NCBI GenBank assembly: GCA_039800005.1
Contig: JBDLRN010000095.1
Location: 10,227 to 74,226 of the forward strand
Length of the DNA stretch: 64,000 bases
Reading direction: 5' to 3'
DNA from: Casp-actino8 sp039800005
GTDB lineage: Bacteria; Actinomycetota; Acidimicrobiia; Acidimicrobiales; Ilumatobacteraceae
Made by a program: the position numbers and the translations under genes. Below the pieces are notes generated by a model that saw nothing but the letters and a program-made list of their open reading frames with translations, was not told the DNA's origin and did not search any database. Every line of letters starts with the position of its first letter. Positions within the stretch are counted from its first letter, which is position 1. Below are positions 1 through 7,885 of this stretch, in pieces.

Positions 1-843
1 GACACCGAAGTCGATCTCGCTCCGTGGGAGCGCCTGGTCGACATGGTCGAGAACGCGACGCAGCCCGTCAAGATCGGACTCATCGGCAAATACGTCGAAT
101 TGCAGGACGCGTATCTCTCGGTCGTCGAGAGCATCAAGCACGCCGGCTTCCATCACGGGGCCAAGGTCGAGATCGATTGGATCCAGGCCGAGGAAGTGGA
201 GGGTCTCCTCGCCGCCGGACGGTTGGCCGACCTCGACGGAATGGTGATCCCGGGCGGCTTCGGTGTCCGTGGAGTCGAAGGCAAGGTGGCTGCCGCGCAA
301 TACGCGCGTGAGAACGGGGTGCCGTGTCTCGGGCTGTGCCTCGGCATGCAGGTGATGACCATCGAGTTCGCGCGTCACGTGCTCGGCATGTCCGACGCTC
401 ACTCCACCGAATTCGATCCGTCGACGTCGCATCCGGTGATCGATCTGATGAACGACCAGCGCGACGTGACCGACAAGGGCGGCACCATGCGACTCGGCGC
501 CTACTACGCCGTGTTGCATCCGGGTAGCAAGGTCGAACGGGCGTACGGCGAACCCGTGGTGAGCGAGCGCCATCGTCATCGCTACGAGTTCAACTCGCAG
601 TATCGGGCTCGCTTCGAAGAGTCTGGCTTCCTCTGCAGTGGGACGTCCCCGGACAAACGACTGGTCGAATTCGTCGAACTGATCGACCACCCTTTCTGGA
701 TCGGAACCCAGGCCCACCCCGAGTTCAAGAGCCGTCCGGACCGTCCGCACCCCCTGTTCCGCGACCTGATCGGTGCGTCGCTCGAGCATCGTCGCCAGCA
801 CGGGACACCGGATCGAACGGTCGCCGCCACGCCGAGCTCGTGA
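1..843 (+). CDS. pyrG: CTP synthase, C-terminal part (5' end outside window)
   Basis: CTP synthase makes CTP from UTP, ATP and glutamine in the cytosol. The frame is open from base 1 and gives 280 residues, which is the class I glutamine amidotransferase half; the synthetase half lies before the window. The nucleophile elbow GLCLGMQ has its Cys codon at 337-339, and the AHPEF motif near the C-terminus supplies the His and Glu of the glutaminase triad. GGFGVRG is the oxyanion region typical of PyrG. The TGA stop overlaps the GTG of the NUDIX gene, so the two are probably translated together. Identity is firm; only the N-terminal half is unseen. Confidence 0.97.
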   Translation, partial: DTEVDLAPWERLVDMVENATQPVKIGLIGKYVELQDAYLSVVESIKHAGFHHGAKVEIDWIQAEEVEGLLAAGRLADLDGMVIPGGFGVRGVEGKVAAAQYARENGVPCLGLCLGMQVMTIEFARHVLGMSDAHSTEFDPSTSHPVIDLMNDQRDVTDKGGTMRLGAYYAVLHPGSKVERAYGEPVVSERHRHRYEFNSQYRARFEESGFLCSGTSPDKRLVEFVELIDHPFWIGTQAHPEFKSRPDRPHPLFRDLIGASLEHRRQHGTPDRTVAATPSS

Positions 844-1412
844 CGTCGTCGCCGTCGTCAGTTCCGCGTCCCGGGCCGTCCTTTCACCATCGGGGCGACC
901 GCCCGGTCTACGACGGTCATGTCTGGCGAGTGGTGGTGGGCGAGTTCGACGATCCCACGGGTCGGCCCTTCTCTCGCGACATCGTGCGATCGCCCGGCGC
1001 GGTCGCCGTGGTCGCGCTCTTCGAGGATCGTTCCGTTCTCCTGGTTCGCCAGTTCCGGGCAGCGTTCGACACGTTCGTCACCGAGATTCCCGCGGGAATG
1101 CGCGACGTCGACGGAGAGGATCCCGAGACGACGGCGCGGCGCGAGCTGATCGAAGAGACCGGGTACGAAGCCTCGACCTGGCGCCTGCTCCACCGCTTCT
1201 TTCCCTCGGTCGGCATGACCGACGCCGTGTTGCACGTGTATCTCGCGACCGACCTGCGCGATGTGGGGCGAGCCGCGCACGGTGTCGAGGAGGAGCACAT
1301 GGACGTTCTTCGTGTGCCACTCGCCGACGCGGTCGCCATGGTCGAGCGCGGCGAGATCAACGACGCCAAGGCGACCATCGGTCTGCTCCTGGCCGAGCGG
1401 CAGGTCGGGTGA
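840..1412 (+). CDS. NUDIX hydrolase, ADP-ribose pyrophosphatase type
   Basis: The 190-residue protein carries a NUDIX box ending in RELIEETGY, preceded by PAG and a GEDPE turn, which is the arrangement of actinobacterial ADP-ribose pyrophosphatases. The first glycine of the box is six residues before the first glutamate rather than five; as far as I recall this is shared with mycobacterial homologues. Expected reaction: ADP-ribose to AMP and ribose 5-phosphate with Mg2+. The GTG start sits in a GTGA overlap with the pyrG stop. Substrate is inferred from family, and other nucleoside diphosphate sugars are possible. Confidence 0.85.
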   Translation: MTSSPSSVPRPGPSFHHRGDRPVYDGHVWRVVVGEFDDPTGRPFSRDIVRSPGAVAVVALFEDRSVLLVRQFRAAFDTFVTEIPAGMRDVDGEDPETTARRELIEETGYEASTWRLLHRFFPSVGMTDAVLHVYLATDLRDVGRAAHGVEEEHMDVLRVPLADAVAMVERGEINDAKATIGLLLAERQVG

Positions 1413-1438
1413 CGTCTCCATGACGGTGGTCGTCGCCC

Positions 1439-2368
1439 GTGTCTGAGACGGCACTTCCTCTCGAGGTCGACGAATATCTGTCGTGGCTCGTCGCCGAACG
1501 TGGTCGTTCGGCCAACACCGTGGCGGCCTATCGACGCGATCTGGCGAACTACGTCGCGTGGTTGACCGCGAACCGACTCGACCTTGGAATCGTGTCGGCG
1601 CGTGACATCGATCGATTCGTGAACGCCCGTCGTCCTGACGTGGCGGCATCGTCGTTGGCGCGACAGATGGCGTCGGTTCGCAATCTCCATCGCTTTCTCG
1701 TCGCCGAGGGACATCGACGGGACGACCCCACGGCCGACGTCGACGGTGTACGGGTGCCGGCCGGGTTGCCCAAACCGCTCACCGAGGACGATGTCGAGAG
1801 TCTGATCGGGGCGGTCGTCGGCGACGACCCGGTGGCCCGACGTGATCGGGCGCTGCTCGAGTTCCTCTACGCGACCGGAGCGCGTATCTCCGAAGTGTGC
1901 GGGCTGTCCATCGGCGATCTCGATCTGGAGGCCGGTCTGGCTCGCCTCTATGGCAAGGGGGCCAAGGAGCGTCTGGTCCCGGTGGGAAGTTGTGCTCGGC
2001 GTGCGCTCGATGAGTGGTTGCGCGAGGGTCGACCGCTGCTCGAACCGACACGATGGAAGCGACGGGGCGACGCCGAAGCGGTGTTCCTCGATCGACGAGG
2101 GAGTCGACTGAGTCGACAGGCGGCGTGGGCGGCGGTGGTGCGTCACGGTGAGCGGGCCGGACTCCGCGCGCATCTGTCTCCGCACGTTCTGCGTCACTCG
2201 TGCGCCACGCACATGCTCGATCATGGCGCCGACCTGCGCATCGTGCAGGAGATGCTCGGCCATGCCTCCATCTCCACCACGCAGGTGTACACCAAGGTGT
2301 CTCAGGAGCGTCTGTTCGAGCAGTACGGACGCGCGCACCCGCGAGCATCGGTGGGGCGAGGGTCGTGA
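1439..2368 (+). CDS. xerD: Tyrosine recombinase XerD (chromosome dimer resolution)
   Basis: This 309-residue site-specific recombinase has an N-terminal SAM-like DNA-binding domain (about 8-95) and a C-terminal catalytic domain. All catalytic residues are visible: R149 (ATGARISEV), K173 (YGKGAKER), H249 and R252 (HVLRH), H275 (LGH) and Y284 (TQVYTK). XerD acts with XerC at dif to resolve chromosome dimers. Position before scpA/scpB fits the usual actinobacterial xerD neighbourhood and favours XerD over an integrase, and no prophage genes are near. The stop overlaps the GTG of the HD gene (GTGA). Confidence 0.93.
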   Translation: MSETALPLEVDEYLSWLVAERGRSANTVAAYRRDLANYVAWLTANRLDLGIVSARDIDRFVNARRPDVAASSLARQMASVRNLHRFLVAEGHRRDDPTADVDGVRVPAGLPKPLTEDDVESLIGAVVGDDPVARRDRALLEFLYATGARISEVCGLSIGDLDLEAGLARLYGKGAKERLVPVGSCARRALDEWLREGRPLLEPTRWKRRGDAEAVFLDRRGSRLSRQAAWAAVVRHGERAGLRAHLSPHVLRHSCATHMLDHGADLRIVQEMLGHASISTTQVYTKVSQERLFEQYGRAHPRASVGRGS

Positions 2369-2823
2369 ACGCTCTGCGTCGGGTCCTTCATCTCGCCCGA
2401 CGTTGGCGCACGTCGCTCGATCGATCGCCGTTGTCGGCGGTCGACGACGACTTCGTACGTCGCATCCTCACGGCAGGCGAGCGCGACCTGTGGTCGCGCC
2501 TGACTCTCGCCGATCGACGCCATTCGGTCGTGGTGGCCCGTCGATTCGTGACCTTCGCGCCGGACGCGGACGAGGCCGAGATCGCGGCCGCACTCCTTCA
2601 CGACGTCGGAAAGACGCAGGCGCCTCTCGCGACCACGGAGAGAGTTTTCGCCACGATCCTGCGGCCCGTTCTTCGTCCCCGTCGATGGGACGCGTACTTC
2701 CGTCACGAGGAGATCGGACTCGATCTCTGCCGGCGCCTGCCCAGTCGTCCCCGTACGCTCGCTCTGCTGGCCGGGGAGGACGATTCACTGATCGATGCTC
2801 TCCGCCGTGCCGATGACGTGTGA
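2365..2823 (+). CDS. Small HD-domain hydrolase
   Basis: This 152-residue protein shows an HD metal-binding signature: H53 in the first helix and the HD pair H79-D80 in ALLHDVGKT. HD proteins of this type are metal-dependent phosphohydrolases acting on nucleotides or phosphorylated messengers. The substrate cannot be told from sequence. The start is GTG at 2365, chosen because it overlaps the xerD stop as GTGA; a longer frame runs upstream but would lie inside xerD. It closes the pyrG-NUDIX-xerD-HD chain, in which the joins at both ends overlap. Confidence 0.8.
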   Translation: MNALRRVLHLARRWRTSLDRSPLSAVDDDFVRRILTAGERDLWSRLTLADRRHSVVVARRFVTFAPDADEAEIAAALLHDVGKTQAPLATTERVFATILRPVLRPRRWDAYFRHEEIGLDLCRRLPSRPRTLALLAGEDDSLIDALRRADDV

Positions 2824-2878
2824 CGAGCACATACGACACGCGGACGTCGTCTTCTGGGGCGCGGACGGACCGTTCGTC

Positions 2879-2884
2879 TAGAGT
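2879..2884 (+). promoter_or_regulatory. -10 box of sortase gene, leaderless type
   Basis: TAGAGT ends 7 nt before ATG 2892 and no ribosome binding site lies between. This argues for the ATG at 2892 over an upstream GTG at 2820. Confidence 0.6.
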
Positions 2885-2891
2885 CGATCCG

Positions 2892-4508
2892 ATGTTGTCC
2901 CGAACGAAGAGCACGATGGTGATCGTCGTGGCGATCCTGGTGAGTGCCATCGGTCTCGGTGCGATGGCGTCACCCACCGTTCACGCGGCTCCGGTCGTCG
3001 CCTCGACTCCGGCCACCAACTCGTTCACGGCCCTCGATCCCGTTCGCGTCATCGGGGCCTCGGCCCCGACGCCGCTCACCGCCGGTCGCATCCAGTACCT
3101 GACCGTGGCCGGACGCCATGGAGCGCCCGCCGCCGTCGCGGCAGCGCGGCTCATCGTCACTTTTTCGCCCGCCGTGGCGGGTGTCGAACTTCGCGTTCAT
3201 GCGTCCGGCACGACTCCGCCGCTCGTGCCGACCCTGGTCTCCGGAGCCGTGGGTGAACCGCTCGTACGTTCGATCACCGTGCCGGTCGGTGCCAACGGAC
3301 AGGTGGAGTTCCGACCCTCTGGTGCCGGTGTGATGACCGTCGATCTGATCGGCGTGTACACGCCCACGGCTTCCTCGTCGGCCGGCCGACTCCTGGTGAC
3401 CGATCCGATCCGGGTCTCCGAAGTGGCCGACGCCCGCCGGGTCGACGTTGCACTACCGGCAGCCGTGCCGTCCGATGCCGCGGCTGTTCTGCTCGACGTG
3501 ACGGCCTGGAACTCGTCGACGCTCGGATCGTGGGCGACGCCCGAGGGCACGCCGGTGGTCATGGCGATTCCCGGCCGGATCTCCGCCAACGAGATCGTCG
3601 TTCGGCCGACGGCCGGTCGGATCGTGCTCGCTGGTTCGGCGTCCAGTCGGATCGCCGTCGACGTGATCGGTTGGTTCACCGGATCGTCGACCGCAACGGG
3701 ATCCGATGGTCTCTACGTCGTGGCGCCACCGACTCGACTCGTCGACACCGTGTCGGCCCCGAACCCACTCGGTGCGGGGGTGGCGCTGCACGCTCGCTGG
3801 ACACTCGAGACATCCGTTGCGCCGTTCGGTTCGGCGCGAGCGATCGTGGCCCAGGTCGGGGTGAGCACTCATGCGGCGGGGTCGGTGTCGTTGCACGCCG
3901 CTGGACGTGCCCGTCCCACCTATGGCCAGGCGCAGGCGGCTCGCGCCGGAGTGCGCGACACGATGCATGCGACCGTGCCGACGTCGGCGCGCGGCGTGGC
4001 CGTCTATTCGTCGGCGGGAACCGATCTCGTGCTCGACGTGGTGGGCTGGTTCACCGGGGGAGCGGCCTCCGCTCCGTCGCCGCGTCCCGTGAACGTGATG
4101 CCGGCCGGGGAGGACTTCCCCGGGCTCCTGTTCGTGCCGCGGATCCGTCTCACCACGTGGGTTCTCGACGACACCGATCTGGTCGACATCGATCCGTCGC
4201 ACTTGCCCGAGTCGCGCACACCCAATCAACCCGGAAACACCGCCTTGTTCGGCCATCGCACGTCGAAGGGTCGCGAGTTCCGCAACATCGACCGCATTCG
4301 ACTCGGCGATCCGATTCATCTCGCCGTGCAGGGCAAGATCTACACCTACTCGGCCACGAGTGTGGGGGTGTTGAGTCCCGACGATCCGCGCTTGTACGCG
4401 TCGAGTTCGAACGAGCAGACCATCACGCTCGTGGCGTGTCATCCACCGGGAAGCGTCAAGTGGCGCATCGTGGTGTTCGGCCGGTTGCAGAGCGTCACGT
4501 CGTTCTGA
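2892..4508 (+). CDS. Secreted sortase with three N-terminal VVGWFTG-type repeats
   Basis: The 538-residue protein begins with a signal peptide or membrane anchor (hydrophobic stretch about 9-30, AMASPTVHA). Three repeat units follow at roughly 45-155, 166-264 and 273-390. Each starts with a DPVRV/DPIRV/PPTRLVD motif and ends with VDLIGVYT, VDVIGWFTG or LDVVGWFTG. The last 130 residues are a sortase domain: His in LFGHRTSKG, Cys in VACHPPG and Arg in WRIVVFG form the triad. Sortases join secreted proteins to the cell wall or to each other. No LPxTG-type substrate is seen nearby. The repeats resemble domains common in secreted actinobacterial proteins; their role here is unknown. Confidence 0.82.
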   Translation: MLSRTKSTMVIVVAILVSAIGLGAMASPTVHAAPVVASTPATNSFTALDPVRVIGASAPTPLTAGRIQYLTVAGRHGAPAAVAAARLIVTFSPAVAGVELRVHASGTTPPLVPTLVSGAVGEPLVRSITVPVGANGQVEFRPSGAGVMTVDLIGVYTPTASSSAGRLLVTDPIRVSEVADARRVDVALPAAVPSDAAAVLLDVTAWNSSTLGSWATPEGTPVVMAIPGRISANEIVVRPTAGRIVLAGSASSRIAVDVIGWFTGSSTATGSDGLYVVAPPTRLVDTVSAPNPLGAGVALHARWTLETSVAPFGSARAIVAQVGVSTHAAGSVSLHAAGRARPTYGQAQAARAGVRDTMHATVPTSARGVAVYSSAGTDLVLDVVGWFTGGAASAPSPRPVNVMPAGEDFPGLLFVPRIRLTTWVLDDTDLVDIDPSHLPESRTPNQPGNTALFGHRTSKGREFRNIDRIRLGDPIHLAVQGKIYTYSATSVGVLSPDDPRLYASSSNEQTITLVACHPPGSVKWRIVVFGRLQSVTSF

Positions 4509-4517
4509 CGCGAGGAG

Positions 4518-5510
4518 TCACTCGTCGAGCGGCAGCAACCCGATGTTGCGATAGGCCCGCGCGAGCGTGGCCGACGCCACCTGACGGGCCTTGTCGGCGC
4601 CTCGACGCAGCAAGCGAGCCAGTTCCGCTCGGTCGGCCATCAAGGCGCGGTGACGTTCCTGAACGGGTCGGAGGAGTTCGACGACCGCGTCACCGGTGTC
4701 GCTCTTGAGCGGGCCGTATTGCTGATAGCTCGCGGCGACGTCCTCGGGAGTGCGACCGGTACAAGCGGCCAGGATCTCGAGCAGATTCGACACCCCTGGT
4801 TTGGCGGCGCGATCGAAGCGGACTTCGGAGTCGGAGTCGGTCACCGCACGTTTGAACTTCTTCGCGATGACGCTCGGGTCGTCGAGGAGATAGACGATCC
4901 CGGCGTCGCCCGAACTCGATTTCGACATCTTGGCCGTGGGTTCCTGTAGATCGGTGACCTTGGCGCCGGCCTTGGGAGTGACCATCCGCGGCACCACGAA
5001 GGTGTCGCCGAATCGGGTGTTGAATCGTTCCGCGATGTCGCGGGTGATCTCGATGTGCTGGCGCTGGTCCTCGCCGACCGGCACGTCGTCGGCGTCGTAG
5101 AGCAAGATGTCGGCGGCCTGGAGGGCGGGGTACGTGAAGAGGCCCGCCGACACGAAATCGGCTTCGCGTTTGGCGGCTTTGTCCTTGAACTGCGTCATAC
5201 GACTGAGTTCGCCGTACGACACCGTGCACTCCATGATCCAGCCCAACTGGGTGTGTTCGGGGACGTGGCTCTGCACGAAGACCGTGGCCACGTCGGGGTC
5301 GAGGCCGACGGCGAACAGGGCGGCGGCCAGTTCCAGGGTGTTCTCACCGATCACGCCGGGACGGTCGGTGACGGTGAGAGCGTGCAGATCGACGATGCCG
5401 TGGAAGGCGTCGCATTCGTGCTGGCTCGACACCCAGTTCCGGAGAGCCCCCAGATAGTTGCCGAGATGGACCGAACCAGTGGGCTGGATGCACGACAGAA
5501 CACGAGTCAC
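4518..5510 (-). CDS. trpS: Tryptophanyl-tRNA synthetase
   Basis: A 330-residue class I aminoacyl-tRNA synthetase charging tRNA-Trp. The HIGH-like motif is PTGSVHLGNY (residues 10-19) and the KMSKS loop is at 194-198. Length and motif spacing match bacterial TrpRS. It starts with GTG at 5510; a TAACCT box 7 nt upstream suggests a leaderless transcript. It is convergent with the sortase gene (9 bp between stops) and divergent from scpA. Nothing is missing. Confidence 0.97.
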   Translation of the reverse strand: MTRVLSCIQPTGSVHLGNYLGALRNWVSSQHECDAFHGIVDLHALTVTDRPGVIGENTLELAAALFAVGLDPDVATVFVQSHVPEHTQLGWIMECTVSYGELSRMTQFKDKAAKREADFVSAGLFTYPALQAADILLYDADDVPVGEDQRQHIEITRDIAERFNTRFGDTFVVPRMVTPKAGAKVTDLQEPTAKMSKSSSGDAGIVYLLDDPSVIAKKFKRAVTDSDSEVRFDRAAKPGVSNLLEILAACTGRTPEDVAASYQQYGPLKSDTGDAVVELLRPVQERHRALMADRAELARLLRRGADKARQVASATLARAYRNIGLLPLDE

Positions 5511-5517
5511 CCGGTCG

Positions 5518-5523
5518 AGGTTA
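5518..5523 (-). promoter_or_regulatory. -10 box of trpS, leaderless type
   Basis: On the minus strand TAACCT ends 7 nt before the GTG start of trpS, with no ribosome binding site. Confidence 0.55.
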
Positions 5524-5567
5524 GTGGGATCGGTTCACGAAGACCGGGTGGATACGGCCGGTCCGAT

Positions 5568-5573
5568 TAGCCT
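5568..5573 (+). promoter_or_regulatory. -10 box of scpA, leaderless type
   Basis: TAGCCT ends 6 nt before the GTG at 5580. With the trpS box it makes a compact divergent promoter region. Confidence 0.6.
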
Positions 5574-5579
5574 CGCACT

Positions 5580-6356
5580 GTGGCCGTCGACGTGAGCACC
5601 CCGGTTTTCGAGGGCCCCTTCGACCTGTTGTTGCACCTCATCTTGAAAGAACAGGTCGACATCTACGAAGTCGACCTGGCGCGCATCGTCGACGCCTACC
5701 TGCACGAGATCGAGGCCATGCAGTCCCTCGATCTCGACGTGGCCACCGAGTTCTTGTTGATCGCAGCGACCCTGGTCGAATTGAAGGCCCGGCGACTCCT
5801 GCCGGGGCGTGAGGACGTCGACCTCGACGAGGAACTGGCCCTGTGGGAGGAGCGCGATCTGCTGCTCGCGCGTCTGCTGGAGTGCAAGACCTTCAAAGAC
5901 GTGGGTCGGGTGTTCGGATCGCTCGCCGACGACGCCGATCGCTGTTTCGCCCGCGTCGTCGGACCCGACGAACGTTTCGCCGATCTCATGCCCGATCTGC
6001 TGGAAGGCGTTCGCCCGAAGCAGGTCCACGCCGCGTACGTGCGGGCGACCACGCCCAAGCCCGAACCCAAGGTCGACCTGTTCCATGTCGGGATCATCAA
6101 GGCCAACGTCGCCGACGCCCTCGCCGAACTCGTCGACGAACTGCCGCGTGTGCGCCGTATCACGTTCCGTCGCCTCACGTCCGACCTGGTCGATCGGATC
6201 GAAATCATCGTTCGCTTTCTTGCCTTGCTCGAACTGTTCAAGCAGGGTTATCTCGAGATCGAACAGAGCGAGAAGTTCGGCGACATCGACATCGTCTGGA
6301 TCGGCGACGAGGCAGTGTCGGTCGGCGCCATTCTCATCGACGACTACGAAGGCTGA
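5580..6356 (+). CDS. scpA: Segregation and condensation protein A
   Basis: ScpA is the kleisin of the bacterial SMC-ScpA-ScpB condensin. This 258-residue protein has the N-terminal FEGPFDLLLHLI motif and the DIYEVDLARI segment that bind the SMC neck, a charged middle, and a C-terminal winged helix (FLALLELFKQG). GTG start follows a leaderless-type promoter. scpB begins 4 nt after the stop, so the subunits are co-expressed. Confidence 0.96.
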   Translation: MAVDVSTPVFEGPFDLLLHLILKEQVDIYEVDLARIVDAYLHEIEAMQSLDLDVATEFLLIAATLVELKARRLLPGREDVDLDEELALWEERDLLLARLLECKTFKDVGRVFGSLADDADRCFARVVGPDERFADLMPDLLEGVRPKQVHAAYVRATTPKPEPKVDLFHVGIIKANVADALAELVDELPRVRRITFRRLTSDLVDRIEIIVRFLALLELFKQGYLEIEQSEKFGDIDIVWIGDEAVSVGAILIDDYEG

Positions 6357-6360
6357 GTAC

Positions 6361-7038
6361 ATGACTTCCGAGAACACCATCGACGAATCCTCGACCGCAT
6401 CGGGTGGCGCACCTGCCGTCGACGCCGACGTCGTGCGCGCCCTCGAGGCCGTCCTGCTCGTGGCCACCGAGCCGGTTCCGCTCGCCTTGCTCGGCGACGT
6501 GCTGAATCTCGCGCCCGACGTGGTCGAAGGACTGTGTCGTTCGCTCGCCGAGGCCTACGACGAAGCTGGTCACGGTTTCGAACTGGTCCAGGTGGCGGGC
6601 GGCTACCGGTATCAGACTCGCGCCGAGTTCGCGCCGTACGTGGAGCGGTACATCCTCGACGGACAGCGAGCCCGACTGTCGGGTGCCGCCCTCGAGACGT
6701 TGGCGATCGTGGCCTACAAGCAACCCATCTCGCGCAGTCAGATCGCGTCGATCCGCGGTGTGGATCCCGATGGTGTGCTGCGCACTCTGCAGAGTCGCGG
6801 CTACATCGACCAGGTCGGCCGCGATCCGGGACCCGGACAGGCGGTCATGTGGGGGACCACGCCGGCGTTCCTCGAGAAACTCGGCATCAACTCGATCGCC
6901 GATCTTCCGCCCATCGTCGACTTCGTCCCGGGGGCCGACGTCGTCGAGGCGCTCGAAGCCGGATTGCGCATTCCCAAGGTCGACGAGATCGCTCCCTCCG
7001 AGGGCGTGCCGCCCGCCGACACCGTTCCCGATCAATGA
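6361..7038 (+). CDS. scpB: Segregation and condensation protein B
   Basis: ScpB is the dimeric kleisin-associated subunit of condensin. The 225-residue protein has two winged-helix domains. Diagnostic segments are ALEAVLLVATEPVPL at the start, GGYRYQTR in the first domain, and LSGAALETLAIVAYKQP with an IRGVD turn in the second. The acidic, proline-rich tail of about 30 residues is of the usual kind. ATG 6361 follows the scpA stop by 4 nt, and its TGA overlaps the rluB ATG. Confidence 0.96.
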   Translation: MTSENTIDESSTASGGAPAVDADVVRALEAVLLVATEPVPLALLGDVLNLAPDVVEGLCRSLAEAYDEAGHGFELVQVAGGYRYQTRAEFAPYVERYILDGQRARLSGAALETLAIVAYKQPISRSQIASIRGVDPDGVLRTLQSRGYIDQVGRDPGPGQAVMWGTTPAFLEKLGINSIADLPPIVDFVPGADVVEALEAGLRIPKVDEIAPSEGVPPADTVPDQ

Positions 7039-7856
7039 GCGAATCGCGTCGCGACGAATTCCGGTCTCCCGAGCCTCCGTTGTGGGAGCAGTGGGCCGAA
7101 GCGTCGCGAGCCTTGCCACAAGGCGAGCGCTTGCAGAAGGTGTTGGCTGCGCGCGGATTCGGTTCACGTCGCGTGTGCGAGGACATCATCGCCGCCGGTC
7201 GCGTGCGGGTGAACGACGACGTGGCCGTTCTCGGACGTCGGGTCGACGTCGACGTCGATCGGGTGACCGTCGACGGTGAACCCATCGGGATCCGACCCGA
7301 CCTCGTCTACTACCTGCTCAACAAGCCGACGGGTGTGGTCACCACGGCGCATGATCCACAAGGCCGTCCGACCATCGTCGAGTTGGTGCCGAACGAACCG
7401 CGGGTCTTTCCGGTCGGTCGTCTCGACGTCGACACCGAAGGTCTCATCATCTTGACCAACGACGGAGATTTCGCGCAGGCGATCGCCCATCCGTCACGTG
7501 GGGTCGACAAGGAGTACTTGGCGCACGTCATGAACGGCAACGTGCCGCCGGCCGTGTTGCGTCGCCTGCGCGAGGGTGTGGAACTCGACGACGGACCGAC
7601 CGCGCCGGCCGCGGTGTCACAGCCCGAACCGGGAGTCCTGCGCATCACCATTCACGAGGGGCGGAATCGCCAGGTGCGGCGCATGTGCGAGGCGGTCGGA
7701 CATCCGGTGTCGCGTCTCGTTCGTGTCCGCATCGGACCGATCGGCGATCGGGCACTCGCGCCAGGAGAATGGCGTGAGCTTCGACTCGACGAGGTGCGCG
7801 CGCTCGGGAAAGGGACCTCGACCGCGAAGGGCCGCCCGATACGCTCGAAGCGATGA
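7035..7856 (+). CDS. rluB: 23S rRNA pseudouridine synthase, RluB/RsuA family
   Basis: The 273-residue protein has an N-terminal S4 RNA-binding domain (about 30-95) and an RsuA-family catalytic domain. The catalytic aspartate is D131 in GRLDVDTEG, with LLNKPTGVV before it and EGRNRQVRRM after it. The RluB-type target is a uridine in helix 80 of 23S rRNA; placement after scpB is standard for this enzyme. The start is fixed by an ATGA overlap with scpB. The basic tail is normal for the family. Confidence 0.93.
   Translation: MSESRRDEFRSPEPPLWEQWAEASRALPQGERLQKVLAARGFGSRRVCEDIIAAGRVRVNDDVAVLGRRVDVDVDRVTVDGEPIGIRPDLVYYLLNKPTGVVTTAHDPQGRPTIVELVPNEPRVFPVGRLDVDTEGLIILTNDGDFAQAIAHPSRGVDKEYLAHVMNGNVPPAVLRRLREGVELDDGPTAPAAVSQPEPGVLRITIHEGRNRQVRRMCEAVGHPVSRLVRVRIGPIGDRALAPGEWRELRLDEVRALGKGTSTAKGRPIRSKR
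7840..7845 (+). promoter_or_regulatory. -10 box ahead of a tyrA leader ORF
   Basis: TACGCT lies within the end of rluB and stops 7 nt before ATG 7853, the same geometry as the other leaderless promoters in this window. Confidence 0.4.
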
Positions 7857-7885
7857 ACACCGAGTCGGGTGCGAGGCACCGATGA
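7853..7885 (+). CDS. Possible 10-codon leader peptide upstream of tyrA
   Basis: The reading frame encodes MNTESGARHR. Its ATG overlaps the rluB stop (ATGA) and its TGA overlaps the tyrA ATG (ATGA), so ribosomes could pass from rluB through it into tyrA. A TACGCT box 7 nt upstream would also allow it to start its own leaderless mRNA. It contains no Tyr or Phe codons, so classical attenuation by tyrosine is unlikely. One Arg codon is AGG, which is uncommon here. This could be chance. Confidence 0.35.
   Translation: MNTESGARHR

Noticed and set aside
1420..1446. Mini-ORF MTVVVARV overlapping the xerD start
   Set aside because: It has no promoter box or ribosome binding site and overlaps out of frame; likely chance.
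917..2338. 473-codon minus-strand frame opposite xerD
   Set aside because: It covers the NUDIX and xerD genes in antisense with no family motif; both plus-strand genes have full catalytic sets.
1439..2368. Tyrosine recombinase as a phage or integron integrase
   Set aside because: Length, motifs and core neighbours fit XerD, and there are no phage genes, attachment repeats or cassettes.
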